NCBI GenBank assembly: GCA_030706015.1
Contig: JAUZPI010000054.1
Location: forward strand, 1-29,362
Length of the DNA: 29,362 bases
From: Bacillota bacterium
GTDB lineage: Bacteria; Bacillota; Clostridia; Clostridiales; Clostridiaceae
Direction of reading: 5' to 3'
Shown here: positions 15,924 to 24,522 of the stretch, one piece after another
Layout of the letters: every line of letters starts with the position of its first letter
Position numbering within the stretch: the first letter of the stretch is position 1
Position numbers and translations under genes: made by a program
The notes under the pieces: generated by a model
What the model was told of the DNA's origin: nothing
The model's database searches: none
The model's input: the letters and a program-made list of their open reading frames with translations, nothing else

Positions 15924-16013
15924 AAGTGAAGAAGTAAGAGTGAATAGGTAAGAGTTGCTATATAAATTGATAACTCTTACCTATTCACTCTTATCTATTA
16001 CTTATTCACTTTA
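15923..16013. repeat. Long inverted-repeat element with internal 14-base repeats
   Basis: A perfect 22-bp core (15935-15956 with 15972-15993) closes a 15-base AT-rich loop. The arms continue outward imperfectly (AAAGTGAA near 15923-15930 with TTCACTTT near 16005-16012). The left arm contains two near-copies of a 14-base unit, AGTGAAGAAGTAAG and AGTGAATAGGTAAG, and the right arm carries their complements. It lies between the convergent ends of the exporter operon and the VCBS gene and may terminate both. Its length and repeated units exceed what a simple terminator needs, so it may be a copy of a dispersed hairpin element. Confidence 0.8.
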
Positions 16014-16019
16014 TTAGAT

Positions 16020-16739
16020 TTATGCTCCAAAGATAGCTAAATACTGACTATCTAAAGAAAACACCCTATAATTCCACCTTAGGGTATTTAAAATATAGCC
16101 TAAAGCATCTGCATTGTATCTTCCAGCTACTTTTTGATAAGCCAACAGCTCATATATTTTATCCGAATTAAAATCTACTGGATATAATCCGCTTAACGGA
16201 TTTACAAATCCGCTAATTGGATTTTTCAACTTACCGTCAGGGTTATATATTTCGCTTAAGTATTCAGTCCCTTTATTTGATATATCTATAATGTATTTCT
16301 TATCATTGGCTTCACTTATAACTTCAACTTTATAATTATCCTTATAATTAACCTGATACTTGTATTGGTTATTGTATACATTAAAATCAAACAATAATTG
16401 TACTTTATTATTAACAGAAGAATATATATAGTGGTACATTATTGCTCCACTCCCGCCAGAATCGATGCTTATTAAAATATCAGCTATACCATCCCCAGTA
16501 AAGTCCCCCAAAAATAGCCTAGGATTATAGCCTGCATTTTCACTTAAGTGCACAGTAGTAAGGATACCTGTTCTTCCATCCTGAATTACCATGGTTATGT
16601 TTTGAATAAATGGACTCTGTGTTGTCTTTACACCAGTTAAATAAACATTATCAAGTATCCTGTCACCATTCACATCCCCTATTGCGTGTGAAACAATACT
16701 TGGGTGCTTAATTTCATTTCTACAATAATTATAATACAT
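16020..16739 (-). CDS. FG-GAP/VCBS-repeat protein without signal peptide
   Basis: This 239-residue protein has three FG-GAP-like calcium-binding loops: DVNGDRILD at about 22-30, DFTGDGIAD at about 79-87 and the degenerate DFNSDKIYE near 189-197. Between them are beta-rich stretches. This predicts a small beta-propeller-like fold. No signal peptide or membrane helix is visible, which is odd for a fold usually found outside the cell. The DVNGD start near residue 22 suggests a complete short form. AGAGGAG precedes the ATG. It ends beside the long inverted repeat. Similar short VCBS proteins occur in spore formers; the function is unknown. Confidence 0.85.
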   Translation of the reverse strand: MYYNYCRNEIKHPSIVSHAIGDVNGDRILDNVYLTGVKTTQSPFIQNITMVIQDGRTGILTTVHLSENAGYNPRLFLGDFTGDGIADILISIDSGGSGAIMYHYIYSSVNNKVQLLFDFNVYNNQYKYQVNYKDNYKVEVISEANDKKYIIDISNKGTEYLSEIYNPDGKLKNPISGFVNPLSGLYPVDFNSDKIYELLAYQKVAGRYNADALGYILNTLRWNYRVFSLDSQYLAIFGA

Positions 16740-16846
16740 AGCAACTCCTCTGTAATACTTCTCATATATAGCATCTTATGAATTACTAAGGAACTTGCTA
16801 CAGATTTATATTTTTATTGTTTTCAAAAAAATTATGTATAAATTGT

Positions 16847-17206
16847 TTAACTATTCTTATACTCTTCCATCTGTTTCAAATAGTTAATTTGAGTTTCCGT
16901 TTTTCCTTGATATTTCAGACTCTCATCAACTGTATTTCCGCTAATACTATTATTATTGGAAGCAGAAGCTATGGCAAGTTTCATTTTTTCAAATTGCTGC
17001 TCTGTAAGTTCTATGTAACTCTTGCAATTAGGACAAATAACGCAATATCTTTTTTTGTATGGTATTATAGGTATAAAAAATAATGTAAACCACGTCCTCA
17101 TAATGCACAATCTCCAAATTTGTGTAGTATTACAATGACTACATATACGTTGAAATGCTGGTCCAATAATCTTCCTAGTTATCCTTCCCCATCCCCAGAT
17201 TATCAT
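16847..17206 (-). CDS. Zinc-ribbon membrane protein
   Basis: This 119-residue protein has two CxxC-type knuckles, CSHC at about 22-25 and CPNC at about 58-61, on either side of a hydrophobic stretch (RTWFTLFFIPIIPYKKRY). This is the layout of the zinc-ribbon family with the RTWFTLFFIPIIP signature. The C-terminal 50 residues are a polar, helical tail rich in Glu and Asn. GAGGTG lies 5 bases before the ATG. It is upstream of the VCBS gene on the same strand with about 107 bases between, so co-transcription is possible. The function is unknown. Confidence 0.88.
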   Translation of the reverse strand: MIIWGWGRITRKIIGPAFQRICSHCNTTQIWRLCIMRTWFTLFFIPIIPYKKRYCVICPNCKSYIELTEQQFEKMKLAIASASNNNSISGNTVDESLKYQGKTETQINYLKQMEEYKNS

Positions 17207-17382
17207 TTAATCACCTCATATAAAATATTTATCAGTAATTATACCACCTAACCATACTTGTAACAATATGTTATTACCTATATTTTCTATTACTATAAAA
17301 ATTATTGATAAAGCTTATAGAAAAACTGCATGATTTTTGTATTTTTAGGTTAATATAAACTATATTTTTAGGAGGGATATAC

Positions 17383-18396
17383 ATGGATATAAAGCATGAT
17401 ATAGAAGGCATCAGATTAACTTCAGCTGAAATATCATATCTTTGGACTACTTATATTATGGAGAGCAAGTGTCAGTATACTTCCGGTTGTGTGATAGGTA
17501 ATATAAGTGACCCAGATATAAAATCAATATTTCAATCCGCAATAGAAGTATCAACTAGACATGTTAATGAAATTCAGAATATATTTAATACTGTAGGTGA
17601 AGTTCAACCTTATGCCTTTAGCGAAAGAGATATAAATAGAGATGCACCAAAGTTATTTTCAGATAGGATAAGCTTAGAACTGCTAAAAGCATATATTATC
17701 TTTGGTATGGTAAGTTATAGTACTGCGCTGCCCATGATTGCAAGATCTGATGTAAAACAACTTTTTACTGAGTGTTTAACAACTGCAATAAACTTATGTA
17801 GTAGAATTGATGAGATTGCATTACATAAGGGCATATTCATTAGGCCTCCATATTTTCCTGTGCCTAAGGAGGTTGACTTTGCTCATAATCAAAGTATATT
17901 GGGTCATTTTATCGGTAAAAATAGACCTTTAAGCTGTTTAGAAATAACTCATATATTTAATGTTTCAACGGCAATGACAATTAGTAAAGCTTTATTCATG
18001 GGATTAAGCCAGGTTGTGGCAAATGATAGATTGCAAAGATTCTTAGTAGAGGGAAATCAAATTGCAGAGGAACAGATTGAAACATTGAATTCTATCCTAG
18101 AAAAAGAGGGTATAGCTATACCACCATCTTTTAATACTGAAGTATTAAAGACAACTCACTCACCTTTTTCCGATAGATTGTCTTGCTACTTTACTTTGAC
18201 TACTATTGAATCTTTATTAAGTACCTATTCTGCAGCACAATTAGTAACCATGCGTAAGGATGTGTTGGCATCACTAATTTCCTTATCTACCACGCTAAAA
18301 TTATTCTTAAAAGATTGCTTCGATATTATGCTGGATAATGGCTGGTATGAAAAAGCACCAGAGAATGTTCCACCAAGAGAATTGATAACGCATTAA
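17383..18396 (+). CDS. DUF3231 family protein (CotF/ferritin-like, spore-associated type)
   Basis: This 337-residue, mostly helical protein is built of two similar halves, each a four-helix ferritin-like bundle. The first begins near residue 10 (LTSAEISYLWTTYIMESKCQ) and the second near 183 (LSCLEITHIFNVSTAMTISK), matching the two-copy arrangement of DUF3231. Such proteins are relatives of spore-coat CotF and are common only in spore formers; the precise role is not known. AGGAGGG lies 8 bases before the ATG. The gene stands alone between convergent neighbours. I see no convincing sigma-A promoter in the 176 bases upstream, which would fit a sporulation sigma factor, but no such consensus is clear either. 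Confidence 0.88.
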   Translation: MDIKHDIEGIRLTSAEISYLWTTYIMESKCQYTSGCVIGNISDPDIKSIFQSAIEVSTRHVNEIQNIFNTVGEVQPYAFSERDINRDAPKLFSDRISLELLKAYIIFGMVSYSTALPMIARSDVKQLFTECLTTAINLCSRIDEIALHKGIFIRPPYFPVPKEVDFAHNQSILGHFIGKNRPLSCLEITHIFNVSTAMTISKALFMGLSQVVANDRLQRFLVEGNQIAEEQIETLNSILEKEGIAIPPSFNTEVLKTTHSPFSDRLSCYFTLTTIESLLSTYSAAQLVTMRKDVLASLISLSTTLKLFLKDCFDIMLDNGWYEKAPENVPPRELITH

Positions 18397-18425
18397 TGAG
18401 TTCAAATAAAATAAAATTGAAACAG

Positions 18426-18454
18426 CCGCACACCAATTGTATTTAGGTGCGCGG
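18426..18454 (-). terminator. Hairpin between DUF3231 and the beta-helix gene
   Basis: On the minus strand CCGCGCACC (18454-18446) pairs with GGTGTGCGG (18434-18426) over 9 bp with one G-U pair, and a T-rich stretch (CTGTTTCAATTTTATTTTA) follows. On the plus strand the same position is an A-C mismatch and the tail is poor. It therefore mainly serves the minus-strand surface-protein operon. Confidence 0.65.
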
Positions 18455-18470
18455 TCTAAATATAATTCAA

Positions 18471-19904
18471 TCATTGCTTTTCATAGCTTCCACAATCAAC
18501 TTTTTTTCCAACGATACGTTTTTTTCCATCCAAATCTACTGAGCCTATATTATTATCATTAATACCAGCATTTATTGCAGAAGAATTAGCTTGCAGATGA
18601 AAATCCGAACCTGTTTTAACGAACCTTGGATCAGAGGTAATGTTATTTGAAATTACAATATTGCCCTTATCTCCGTAGTAAGCTTCACCTCCATAAAAAA
18701 TATTATTTTTAATAACATTGCTGTTAAACTGACAATTTTTCTGTATATTCATATTTGTATCAGTGTTATAAACTGTATTATTTAGTATTTTAATATTTGT
18801 TGCTTTTCCATTTGTAATACCAGAACCACCCATAGATATACCAGAAACGCTGCAGTTATAAACAAGATTATTACGCACAGTAACTCCATCCGTTGCTTTA
18901 TTCAAGTGCTCACTAGCGGTTTCAATACCGATGTCTGTAGACCAAACCTTATTTCTTTCAATTACTATGGAAGCACCTCCATCTACGTATATTCCATCAG
19001 CACCCTTTCCATCGTAGGTTTTATTATTAGCAGTGCTAATATTCCATACCTGATTTCCTGTACATATACCATTACGTGCATAATCATTTTTTGAAGCTGT
19101 ATTCTCGTAACCAATGAAATCTATACCTATATTGTCATTATCATGAACCTTATTATTAGTTACTTTAAAATTAGTCACATTTCCATTTAACACTAAACTT
19201 TCACTTTGACCAAGAATACAATTATATATCTGACAATTATCTATCACCAAACCATCAAGTGAACTATCTCCATTAGTCCCATAAGCTACTATGCCATAGG
19301 CATTTCTAGACTTAGTAGTTCCTGCATAGGTAGTTTTTATGCCATATACCTTGCAACTTCTAATCTCTACATTTTTTGAGGCTCCTGTAACCTTGATGCC
19401 GGCAACACCATATTGGTTGGTTGATACGTAATCTGTTACATCAAAGCCTATAATTTTAATAAAACTTTTTTCATTAATAACAATTAACCCATTCTCCAAA
19501 TCATCATCGGATACCGATTGATTATTCCCGTTAATTATTGGCGTTTCTCCATCATAATTTTTAAAAGTAATATAAGCATTTTTAGTACCAGAATTGTTTA
19601 TACTAACCTTTTCATTATAAATGCCACCTCGTACATAGACAGTATCTCCAGGTGCAGTATTATCAGCAGCCTTTTGAATAGTTTTCCAAGGTGACTTTTC
19701 TGATCCATCATTATCATCTGAACCATCTTTAGATGAAACATAATAAACTGCATTGCTTATATTAGCACTGCTATTAGCATTAGCAGCTTGGTTCACAGCC
19801 TTATTTACACTTCCAGTCTGCTTTGTAAGCATATATTGAACAAGAATAAGACACAAAATAAAAAAAGTTACAAGCAAAAAAACATTTCTAATACTTCTTT
19901 GCAT
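18471..19904 (-). CDS. Membrane-anchored right-handed beta-helix protein (pectate-lyase-like)
   Basis: This 477-residue protein has an N-terminal membrane anchor at about residues 7-26 (VFLLVTFFILCLILVQYML) and an Asn/Ala-rich linker to about 52. A DUF1565-like start follows (YYVSSKDGSDDNDGSEKSPW, then IQKAADNTAPGDTVYVRGG). Residues about 100-470 are repeated short strands with Asn ladders (VTNNKVHDND, IERNKVWSTD, VRNNLVYNC, ILNNTVYNT). This is a parallel beta-helix as in pectate lyases, C5-epimerases and other polysaccharide-acting enzymes. I cannot assign catalytic residues. AAGGAGG lies 9 bases before the ATG. It is third in an operon, 19 bases after the LRR gene. Its role is probably binding, cutting or epimerising an extracellular polysaccharide. 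Confidence 0.88.
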   Translation of the reverse strand: MQRSIRNVFLLVTFFILCLILVQYMLTKQTGSVNKAVNQAANANSSANISNAVYYVSSKDGSDDNDGSEKSPWKTIQKAADNTAPGDTVYVRGGIYNEKVSINNSGTKNAYITFKNYDGETPIINGNNQSVSDDDLENGLIVINEKSFIKIIGFDVTDYVSTNQYGVAGIKVTGASKNVEIRSCKVYGIKTTYAGTTKSRNAYGIVAYGTNGDSSLDGLVIDNCQIYNCILGQSESLVLNGNVTNFKVTNNKVHDNDNIGIDFIGYENTASKNDYARNGICTGNQVWNISTANNKTYDGKGADGIYVDGGASIVIERNKVWSTDIGIETASEHLNKATDGVTVRNNLVYNCSVSGISMGGSGITNGKATNIKILNNTVYNTDTNMNIQKNCQFNSNVIKNNIFYGGEAYYGDKGNIVISNNITSDPRFVKTGSDFHLQANSSAINAGINDNNIGSVDLDGKKRIVGKKVDCGSYEKQ

Positions 19905-19923
19905 CTTGCATTGCCTCCTTCCT

Positions 19924-20955
19924 CTACTTAGGTATATTAGGTAACCCCTTCATTAGAGATTGCTTATCAGCATCACTAATTTCATTATTATCTATATTAA
20001 GATTTTTTAAATCAACCAATCCTTTTAAAGGTGTTATATTGGTAATTTCATTACCATCTACATAAAGCTCTGTTAAATTAACTAATCCCTGTAAAGGTGT
20101 TATATCAATAATTTGGTTCTGCGCTAGGTTAAGCCTTTTTAAATTACTCAATCCTTTTAATGGTGTCACATCACTAATTTGATTGTTATCTAAGTCTAGA
20201 TATTGTAAATTGAATAGTCTTTGTAATGCACTTATATTGCTAATTTGGTTATCATCTAATATTAGTGTGGTTAAGGCCGGCACGTCACTTAATGCAGTTA
20301 TATCGCTAACCTTTGTAAAGTGCAAATTGAGCTCTTCTAATTTGTTTAACCCCTTTAGAGGACTTATATTGGCAATTTCATTTCCATCTATATAAAACTT
20401 TTGTAAATTTGTTAAGCTCTTAACCGTAGTAATATCCATAATTTTATTCCAGCTTAATAAAAGACAAGTCAATTGGGTTAACCCTTTTAATGGTCTTATA
20501 TCACCGATTTGATTACCGCTTAAATTAAGATATGTGAGATTACTTAAGTTTTCAATTCCAGATAGATCTCTAATTCCCCTTACCTGTGCCTCTAATTTGG
20601 TGATTTTCTTAACATCACTCTTATATAATTCTCCATTTTCCTTATTAACAGCATCTCTCACTGCCTTTTCTAAATTCTTATCTTTAAAAATCACTACAGA
20701 ATCCTTTGAAATGATTTTGCTTCCATCTCTTGACCCATTTATTATTTGATTTAAATTTATTGATGTTAGGTGAAAATTAGTCTTATAAGCAGTAAAGAAA
20801 TAAATTATTAAAATGCAAAACAACAAAAATATCGCAGTCATTGCCTTTAAAATATAATTTCTTTGATGATCTTTCAACTTTATTCTCCTTCTGACATTTC
20901 TTTTACCAGTATCATATCTAATTATGGTAACATCCATCTGCTTATTTTTGGTCAC
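19924..20955 (-). CDS. Membrane-anchored leucine-rich-repeat protein
   Basis: This 343-residue protein has a basic cytoplasmic start, a membrane helix at about 36-53 (MTAIFLLFCILIIYFFTAY) and a cap region (FKDKNLEKAVRDAVNKENGE). About nine 22-residue leucine-rich repeats of the internalin type follow from about residue 120 to 330, each reading roughly LxxLxxLxLxxNxIxDIxPLKG. The extracellular repeats should form a curved protein-binding surface. The start is GTG at 20955, overlapping the end of the deacetylase gene by 14 bases; an ATG at 20937 is an alternative. Neither has a strong ribosome binding site, so translational coupling is likely. It is the middle gene of the operon and may be a scaffold or adhesin for its neighbours. 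Confidence 0.9.
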   Translation of the reverse strand: MTKNKQMDVTIIRYDTGKRNVRRRIKLKDHQRNYILKAMTAIFLLFCILIIYFFTAYKTNFHLTSINLNQIINGSRDGSKIISKDSVVIFKDKNLEKAVRDAVNKENGELYKSDVKKITKLEAQVRGIRDLSGIENLSNLTYLNLSGNQIGDIRPLKGLTQLTCLLLSWNKIMDITTVKSLTNLQKFYIDGNEIANISPLKGLNKLEELNLHFTKVSDITALSDVPALTTLILDDNQISNISALQRLFNLQYLDLDNNQISDVTPLKGLSNLKRLNLAQNQIIDITPLQGLVNLTELYVDGNEITNITPLKGLVDLKNLNIDNNEISDADKQSLMKGLPNIPK

Positions 20956-22786
20956 TGAACTCTATATAGAATTCTGGTTTATCTGCAACAATTTCATAGA
21001 CATTTGTATCTATTTCAGAAACCTTACAGCCACTGCTTCCTTTAATTTTTCTCTCAGTTCTTAGTATATAATACGCATTCTGCTTAAAGCCTTGGCAAAA
21101 ACCTCGTATACCATTTTGCTCATATTTAAAAGCTGGACTGCAGTCAGAGTATCTCATCAATTCCACTCCAGCTTCTGATATAGTTAGTGGTCTAAGCCAT
21201 GGGAAGTTCGTTTTAATAGACCCTTGAATATCTTCATAATCCTTAAATAGAGCTTCCCAGTTCTCTCCGAAATTTCTTTCTGAATCTAAAATGTCATCAG
21301 GGTGGACAAAATGAGCAAACACACCATGTGTGGTCAATACATTATAAGTATCCCATTTAGCGTCATCTCTCATTTTATATCCATCTGCTACCCTAGGAAA
21401 ATCTATTATGCCATCCATGCCAACTCCATACTCCTGTACATAACTATCATCAATTTCAGGATCACCCACATATAGAGATGATATAATTTTTAAGCTAGGC
21501 AGCTCTTGTTTCAATATTTGTCTTCCTTCTGGGCTTAGTATATTTGATGGCGGCACGTAACTTTGTATTTCATAATTAGGATATACAGTGTTTATATAAC
21601 TTTTGACTTTATCTATAGACTTAGCCATAGAATCTTTATCTAACCATCCCTTATATTCTTTCTTATCCTCATGTTTTACATAGCCAGTTAAACCTAAGGG
21701 TTGGTGGTTATATCCATGTAAGCCTATTTCTCCACCATCCTTTAGCAATTCTCTTCCAAAAACAATTAAATTATTTTTATCTTCTGGTGTTTTATCTTTT
21801 TCTATATCCTGAGAACTTACTAAAGCATTATAGGTTTCAATAAAAAAAGCAGAATACTTAATATCATATAACTGGGATGCCTTTAACATATCTGGCCACC
21901 ATATTTCTCTATAAAAATTTGCTACACTTTTGCCATATTCATCGTATATTACTTTATTATAATTGTTTGGACTTGGCGAAGGAAAATCATCTATATAATT
22001 AACCTTAGCATTGATAATTGGGTAAATAAATACATTTCCCTCTGATGCAATTATACCAACTAGCAGCCCTCTATTATCCTTATCATCTAAAAACTGACCA
22101 TTTGCAAAAAATAGCTTGCCATTTCCATATGTCCTTTCCCATATTAAAGGTACTCCTTCATTTGATACGCAATAAATCTTACAATCATCACTTAACTGCA
22201 CAGGAATAACATCACCAACTGCAAAACCCTGGTAGCTAAGACCATTGCCTTTTATTAAAATATTGCTTTTTAAGTTTATACCTGACGCACTTACGGATAT
22301 TCCCTTTTTAACGATACCTAAATCTTTATATACTAAATCAAATTTATCAGAGTCTAAGGGTCTTTCTGCAATAATTAGATTCCCACCGCCCTTAACATAT
22401 TCTAATATCCAAGGAAAATTATTAATAGTATCAAGGTTTTCAAAAGCTATAATTATACAATAGTATCCTGAAAAATCATTATTACTTTTGCTGATATCTA
22501 TAGTTTTAAAATCCTTTTTCATATACCTCAGTACATTTTCTATATTGGTCTTTAGATTTATACTAACAGCTTCACTAGGGTCATATAAAACTAAAAACTT
22601 CTCCTTATTTTCAGCTTTAGCTGATATAAATCCTGAAGCTGTTTCAGCTTTGGTGTCTTTGTACTCCTTAAATACATCTTCATTTTTCATAGCTTTAAAC
22701 ACATAACCCGAATTAGTAAAATAGATTCCTACAGCCATTATCAATAGGATAATAACTGAAATTATTACTATTTTTTTATGAAACAT
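20942..22786 (-). CDS. Membrane-anchored DUF2194-type polysaccharide deacetylase
   Basis: This 614-residue protein has an N-terminal membrane anchor at about 5-24. Residues about 62-250 form a Rossmann/glutamine-amidotransferase-like domain without an evident catalytic Cys. The second half, about 260-560, is a carbohydrate-esterase-4-like deacetylase. The Asp pair is D266-D267 in NYIDDFPSP, the metal-binding HxxxH is H357/H361 in LHGYNH, and a further His/Asp cluster (AHFVHPDD) lies near 491-498. This layout is that of DUF2194 proteins, found in exopolysaccharide loci. It probably removes acetyl groups from an amino-sugar polymer outside the membrane. AAGAGGTG precedes the ATG. It is first in a three-gene operon with the LRR and beta-helix proteins. 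No glycosyltransferase or export gene is nearby. Confidence 0.88.
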   Translation of the reverse strand: MFHKKIVIISVIILLIMAVGIYFTNSGYVFKAMKNEDVFKEYKDTKAETASGFISAKAENKEKFLVLYDPSEAVSINLKTNIENVLRYMKKDFKTIDISKSNNDFSGYYCIIIAFENLDTINNFPWILEYVKGGGNLIIAERPLDSDKFDLVYKDLGIVKKGISVSASGINLKSNILIKGNGLSYQGFAVGDVIPVQLSDDCKIYCVSNEGVPLIWERTYGNGKLFFANGQFLDDKDNRGLLVGIIASEGNVFIYPIINAKVNYIDDFPSPSPNNYNKVIYDEYGKSVANFYREIWWPDMLKASQLYDIKYSAFFIETYNALVSSQDIEKDKTPEDKNNLIVFGRELLKDGGEIGLHGYNHQPLGLTGYVKHEDKKEYKGWLDKDSMAKSIDKVKSYINTVYPNYEIQSYVPPSNILSPEGRQILKQELPSLKIISSLYVGDPEIDDSYVQEYGVGMDGIIDFPRVADGYKMRDDAKWDTYNVLTTHGVFAHFVHPDDILDSERNFGENWEALFKDYEDIQGSIKTNFPWLRPLTISEAGVELMRYSDCSPAFKYEQNGIRGFCQGFKQNAYYILRTERKIKGSSGCKVSEIDTNVYEIVADKPEFYIEFSDQK

Positions 22787-23019
22787 TAATTAACACCTCT
22801 TAGCCAAAACATTACAACTTACATTGATTATATTACAACTCCCTAAAAACTTATTTCAGATACTGTCATCAATAAAAACTTTACCCGCTGGCAATAACCA
22901 CATTCATATTAATGCCCCCTAATAGTACTAAAAAAATGTATCCATTTTACTATATATGTTGTGTAAAGTAATCACATGCATATTTATCCCGTTAATTCCT
23001 TGTTGTTTCTCCACAAAAA

Positions 23020-23053
23020 AACTATCACCCACATTAGGAGTGATAGTTCAAAG
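23020..23053 (-). terminator. Terminator after the PPOX-family gene
   Basis: On the minus strand AACTATCAC (23048-23040) pairs with GTGATAGTT (23028-23020), with additional C-G pairing inside, and is followed by a run of seven T. It begins 12 bases past the stop of the gene at 23060. Confidence 0.9.
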
Positions 23054-23059
23054 TTTATT

Positions 23060-23488
23060 TTAAAGCTGTATTGGTTCCTTAGGTGCAAAGTTCTTTTCTA
23101 TAGTCCAGGTAACAGCGGTACCTTTTCTTAATCTAAACACCACAAAATTTTCATAGAAATCCTTTAACTCTCCACCCTCTCTCCAAGGCTTCAAGAATTT
23201 TCTAGTTGGGTGTTCACATATCTCGTCCTTAAGATTGTTATCCTCTACTATTTCCAATTCACCAGTTACGCGTATTTGTGTTCCTCCACCATTAAAGCAT
23301 AACTCTGCCTTTGGATTTTTTAATACTTGACTATATAAATCCTTGGACGCTGCAGTGTGAAACACAATTCCTTCCTCATCAGCTCTATAAAGTAACATAC
23401 CTCTAACCCTTGGCTGGTCACCCTCTACTGTAGCTAAAAAGAAAGCAGGATTTTTCCCCATTAATTCAAATATTTCTTCTCTTGTCAT
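23060..23488 (-). CDS. Pyridoxamine 5'-phosphate oxidase family (flavin-binding) protein
   Basis: This 142-residue protein has the split-barrel flavin-binding fold: PAFFLATVEGDQPRVRGM is the typical first strands, then GIVFHTAASKDLYSQVLKNP and AELCFNG. The C-terminus (WREGGELKDFYENF, VVFRLRKGTAVTWTIE) fits the short PPOX/general-stress subfamily. It probably binds FMN or F420-like cofactor and reduces small molecules in the cytoplasm; the substrate is unknown. GAGGGGG precedes the ATG. It has its own terminator and lies downstream of an AraC-type regulator on the same strand, 100 bases away. Confidence 0.92.
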   Translation of the reverse strand: MTREEIFELMGKNPAFFLATVEGDQPRVRGMLLYRADEEGIVFHTAASKDLYSQVLKNPKAELCFNGGGTQIRVTGELEIVEDNNLKDEICEHPTRKFLKPWREGGELKDFYENFVVFRLRKGTAVTWTIEKNFAPKEPIQL

Positions 23489-23588
23489 AACTAGTCCCCC
23501 TCATCCTATCTTTAATATCATCAAATATATCCTAAACAGAAAAGATATTCTTTCAAAATATTCTCATTATATTTCATAATCCTGCTTA

Positions 23589-24473
23589 TTATTTTGAATA
23601 AACATTTTGATATTCTGTAGGAGTACTTCCCATCTGTTTTGCAAAGCAGGAAGAAAAATGAGCTGTACTATTAAAACCACATTGCAGGGCTATTTCAGTA
23701 ATAGACTTTACCCTACTTCTCAGCAGCTTCTTTGCTTTATCGATCCGCAGCTTAATTAAGTACTCAATAGGAGTTAGTTTAGTTTCTTGCTTGAAAGTAC
23801 GAATAAAATGAGATTCAGACATGTTTACAAGTTTAGCTAAACCTCCCACTGTTAATTTCTCGCCAAAATTCTGGTGCATATGCTCTATTGTTTTTTCTAT
23901 CTCAAACTTTTCTACGGTAAACTCTAATGAATCTCCAACCTTAAGCATATCCCTTATTAATTGGTGGGTTATAATAGTTGAAAGACTCTCAAGAAGCTCA
24001 TCACATGCTGGAGCTTTATTCTCATATTCTCTCATAAATTTCTTTATATAAAACATAATATCTTGATTAATCAAGAATTGTTTCCAAAAATATTTTTCAG
24101 CACACTTATCACTATATGTACCTAAACATTTTTCATAAAATTCACTAGATATAAAAATTGCTATGTAGCGAGTAAACTCATCTGTTTTCTCTTCCTCATG
24201 GGGAACATTCGGTGACATTGCTGCCGCTAAATAATGATTTGGCAACACCTCTATTTCCATTGGCACTATAGTTTGCTCCTTTGAAAAAAATAATACAAAG
24301 GAATAGGCTGGATGAGTATGCTTAGGTGTAATTGCATATTCGCAAAAACCTACACTAGGTATAAATATGCCGAAATGCTCTGTAACATAGAAATCTACAT
24401 ATTTTAAATTTTGCTCAGTTATATTGCCTACAAGTTCTTGGATATTCTCTAAAGTCTTTTCATTAATATTCAT
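23589..24473 (-). CDS. AraC-family regulator with cupin-like sensor domain
   Basis: This 294-residue protein has an N-terminal cupin-like half, about 25-130 (HTHPAYSFVLFFSK, VLPNHYLAAAMSPNVPHEEE), which probably binds a small effector. The C-terminal AraC DNA-binding domain, about 195-290, shows both helix-turn-helix units (LTVGGLAKLVNMSESHFIRT and ITEIALQCGFNSTAHFSSCF) and ends in the usual GSTPTEYQ. GAGGGG lies 9 bases before the ATG. The PPOX-family gene follows on the same strand and may be its target. The effector is unknown. Confidence 0.93.
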   Translation of the reverse strand: MNINEKTLENIQELVGNITEQNLKYVDFYVTEHFGIFIPSVGFCEYAITPKHTHPAYSFVLFFSKEQTIVPMEIEVLPNHYLAAAMSPNVPHEEEKTDEFTRYIAIFISSEFYEKCLGTYSDKCAEKYFWKQFLINQDIMFYIKKFMREYENKAPACDELLESLSTIITHQLIRDMLKVGDSLEFTVEKFEIEKTIEHMHQNFGEKLTVGGLAKLVNMSESHFIRTFKQETKLTPIEYLIKLRIDKAKKLLRSRVKSITEIALQCGFNSTAHFSSCFAKQMGSTPTEYQNVYSK

Positions 24474-24522
24474 AACAATTATCCCCTCAGTTTCGCCATT
24501 CTTTCATTAATAAAAATGAAAT

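Noticed and set aside
16817..17083. Plus-strand open frame opposite the zinc-ribbon gene
   Set aside because: The minus-strand frame has the CxxC knuckles and a good ribosome binding site; this one is its shadow.
17310..17382. Possible sporulation (sigma-G-like) promoter before the DUF3231 gene
   Set aside because: GCATGA and AATATAA are spaced about right, but the -10 matches the consensus poorly, so it is not listed.
22787..22960. Cyclic-di-GMP riboswitch before the surface operon
   Set aside because: Such switches often precede surface-polysaccharide genes, but I could not find the conserved core motifs of either class.
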